Origin: Alectoria sarmentosa
Lineage: Eukaryota; Ascomycota; Lecanoromycetes; Lecanorales; Parmeliaceae
Assembly (NCBI GenBank): GCA_009733775.1
Contig: WOGZ01000490.1
Coordinates: 1 to 19,019, forward strand
Length of the DNA stretch: 19,019 nucleotides
Reading direction: 5' to 3'
A model generated the notes under the pieces. The model saw only the letters and a program-made list of their open reading frames with translations. It had not been told where the DNA came from and did not search any database. A program made the translations under genes and the position numbers. Positions 18,539 to 19,019 of this stretch are shown piece by piece (positions within the stretch are counted from its first letter, which is position 1; each line of letters opens with the position of its first letter).

Positions 18539-18732
18539 TGTAATAATAATATAAAAATAAGATCGTGATATATAATAAGTTTGATTCTTTTTATTTAAAA
18601 ATCTAATTATTTATAATGTTGAATTAAGGATTTTGTTGAGATACTTCTTTGATAGGTAAACCTTTTTGACAAAACAGGTACCTTGTCAAACCTATATGTT
18701 TATCTTGTCAAGCCTACATGCTTACCGTGACA
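18539..18732 (-). repeat. Element C 5' LTR (194 bp)
   Basis: Plus-strand ends tgtaataata and taccgtgaca. Matches 10952-11279 as described there. It contains a 22-bp tandem pair (cttgtcaaacctatatgttta at 18682, cttgtcaagcctacatgctta at 18704) and a GGTACC palindrome within gacaaaacaggtaccttgtc. On the minus strand it starts TGTCACGGTAAGCATGTAGG. Confidence 0.94.
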
Positions 18733-18737
18733 TTTAT
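18733..18737. repeat. Element C target-site duplication, right
   Basis: TTTAT directly after the LTR end ccgtgaca, identical to 10947-10951. Confidence 0.88.
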
Positions 18738-18930
18738 AGCGTTAATATTTTAAAGTTATTTTTTTGCGCTCTCTTTTTTACGCCTTTATTATAAAAAATT
18801 TTATTAAATTATTTTAATAATTATTTTGTAACGAACATTATTTATATTTAAAAAAATAACGTTATATAAAATACATCGATTTTCACGATTAATGTTTTTG
18901 TTATAATAAATATAATTTTTTTAAACATAT

Positions 18931-19019
18931 CTTATGGGAACCCTATCGGATATAAATCGCGCTTCGACAAAAAGTTAAAAACGCGACAATAACAACAACG
19001 CGTCAACAATTAAAACTTT
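18931..19019 (-). repeat. Inverted repeat, right copy (mostly RIP-free), cut by window edge
   Basis: It begins cttatgggaaccctatcgg and continues through aaatcgcgcttcgac and aaaaacgcgac to the end of the window. It retains CpA sites (cgacaa, aacaac, gtcaac) that are TpA in the left copy. Its outer end lies beyond the window. Confidence 0.9.

Larger units (their letters stand above)
10952..18732 (-). mobile_element. Element C: structurally complete Ty3/Gypsy chromodomain retrotransposon, RIP-dead
   Basis: 7781 bp, bounded by LTRs that start tgtaac/tgtaat and end gata/gaca on the plus strand, and flanked by identical TTTAT. On the minus strand the 5' LTR is 18539-18732 and its start reads TGTCACGGTAAGCATG. 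The order then is leader, Gag (about 17640-16780), C2H2 finger (16406-16341), protease and linker (about 16160-15653), RT (about 15060-14450), RNase H (about 14270-13790), in-frame tandem repeats (13560-13010), integrase (about 12930-11890), chromodomain (about 11835-11665), short 3' region and 3' LTR. Although stops are scattered through it, a single pol frame can be followed almost throughout, which makes it well suited for computational de-RIP. It is nested in an older inverted-repeat element. Confidence 0.94.
10855..19019. mobile_element. Older inverted-repeat element interrupted by element C
   Basis: An 89-bp inverted repeat (10855-10943 versus 18931-19019) flanks element C. Removing element C and one copy of its TTTAT target duplication joins 10951 to 18738. 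This would leave about 380 bp with 89-bp inverted repeats, the size of a MITE or other non-autonomous DNA transposon. The right repeat runs to the window edge, so both repeats may be longer and the element larger. No transposase is visible in the 18738-18930 part. Class is unknown; a solo inverted duplication is the alternative. Confidence 0.55.

Noticed and set aside
481..19019. Mitochondrial or bacterial AT-rich genome
   Set aside because: No mitochondrial or bacterial genes; the content is Ty3/Gypsy retrotransposons with RIP-type mutations, as in nuclear fungal heterochromatin.
481..19019. Centromere
   Set aside because: RIPed retrotransposon nests are typical of some fungal centromeres, but nothing in the sequence distinguishes one from other AT-rich islands; CENP-A data would be needed.

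Overview
This window is a block of transposon relics in a filamentous ascomycete (Pezizomycotina) genome; I find no intact host gene. From about position 480 onward the DNA is extremely AT-rich. TpG/CpA is scarce while CpG is still common, and nearly every stop in the recognisable reading frames is what a Gln codon (CAA to TAA) or Trp codon (TGG to TGA/TAG/TAA) becomes after C-to-T change. That is the mark of repeat-induced point mutation (RIP), a fungal defence, rather than of CpG deamination or a mitochondrial genome. The longest open frames are under 100 codons. The genes below were recovered by reading through RIP stops on the minus strand and matching catalytic and structural motifs from memory; no database search was possible.

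Left edge (1-480): a G-rich 29-bp minisatellite organised in 96-bp higher-order units, then a base-balanced stretch with a 9-bp inverted repeat and an 11-bp tandem repeat. A sharp switch to AT-rich sequence follows. Element A (about 720-2303, minus) is a Gag-like relic of a Ty3/Gypsy-type element without recognisable LTRs, with a tail rich in inferred Gln/Asn. A possible 276-bp inverted-repeat element (MITE-like) lies at 2748-3023.

Element B (3094-9734, minus) is a RIP-degraded Ty3/Gypsy retrotransposon with LTRs of about 190 bp. From right to left it holds gag, protease, reverse transcriptase (active site now YLND), RNase H region, integrase and a chromodomain, so it was a chromovirus. No clear target-site duplication was found.

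Element C (10952-18732, minus) is structurally complete: 194-bp TGT...ACA LTRs, a perfect 5-bp target duplication TTTAT, a Gag of the same type as element A, a classical C2H2 zinc finger, protease, RT (YVDD intact), RNase H (all four acidic positions visible), integrase and chromodomain. Two features stand out. One is an in-frame minisatellite of 75/60/45-bp units (25/20/15 codons) inside pol, just before the integrase zinc finger. The other is a 134-bp tandem duplication inside the 3' LTR, one copy of which has largely escaped RIP. Element C is itself inserted in an older element with inverted repeats of at least 89 bp (10855-10943 and 18931-19019).

The picture is of successive chromodomain retrotransposons nesting in heterochromatin and then being mutated to silence. 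I see no sign of a working multi-gene system; the novelty lies in the architecture of the elements and in the uneven pattern of RIP.
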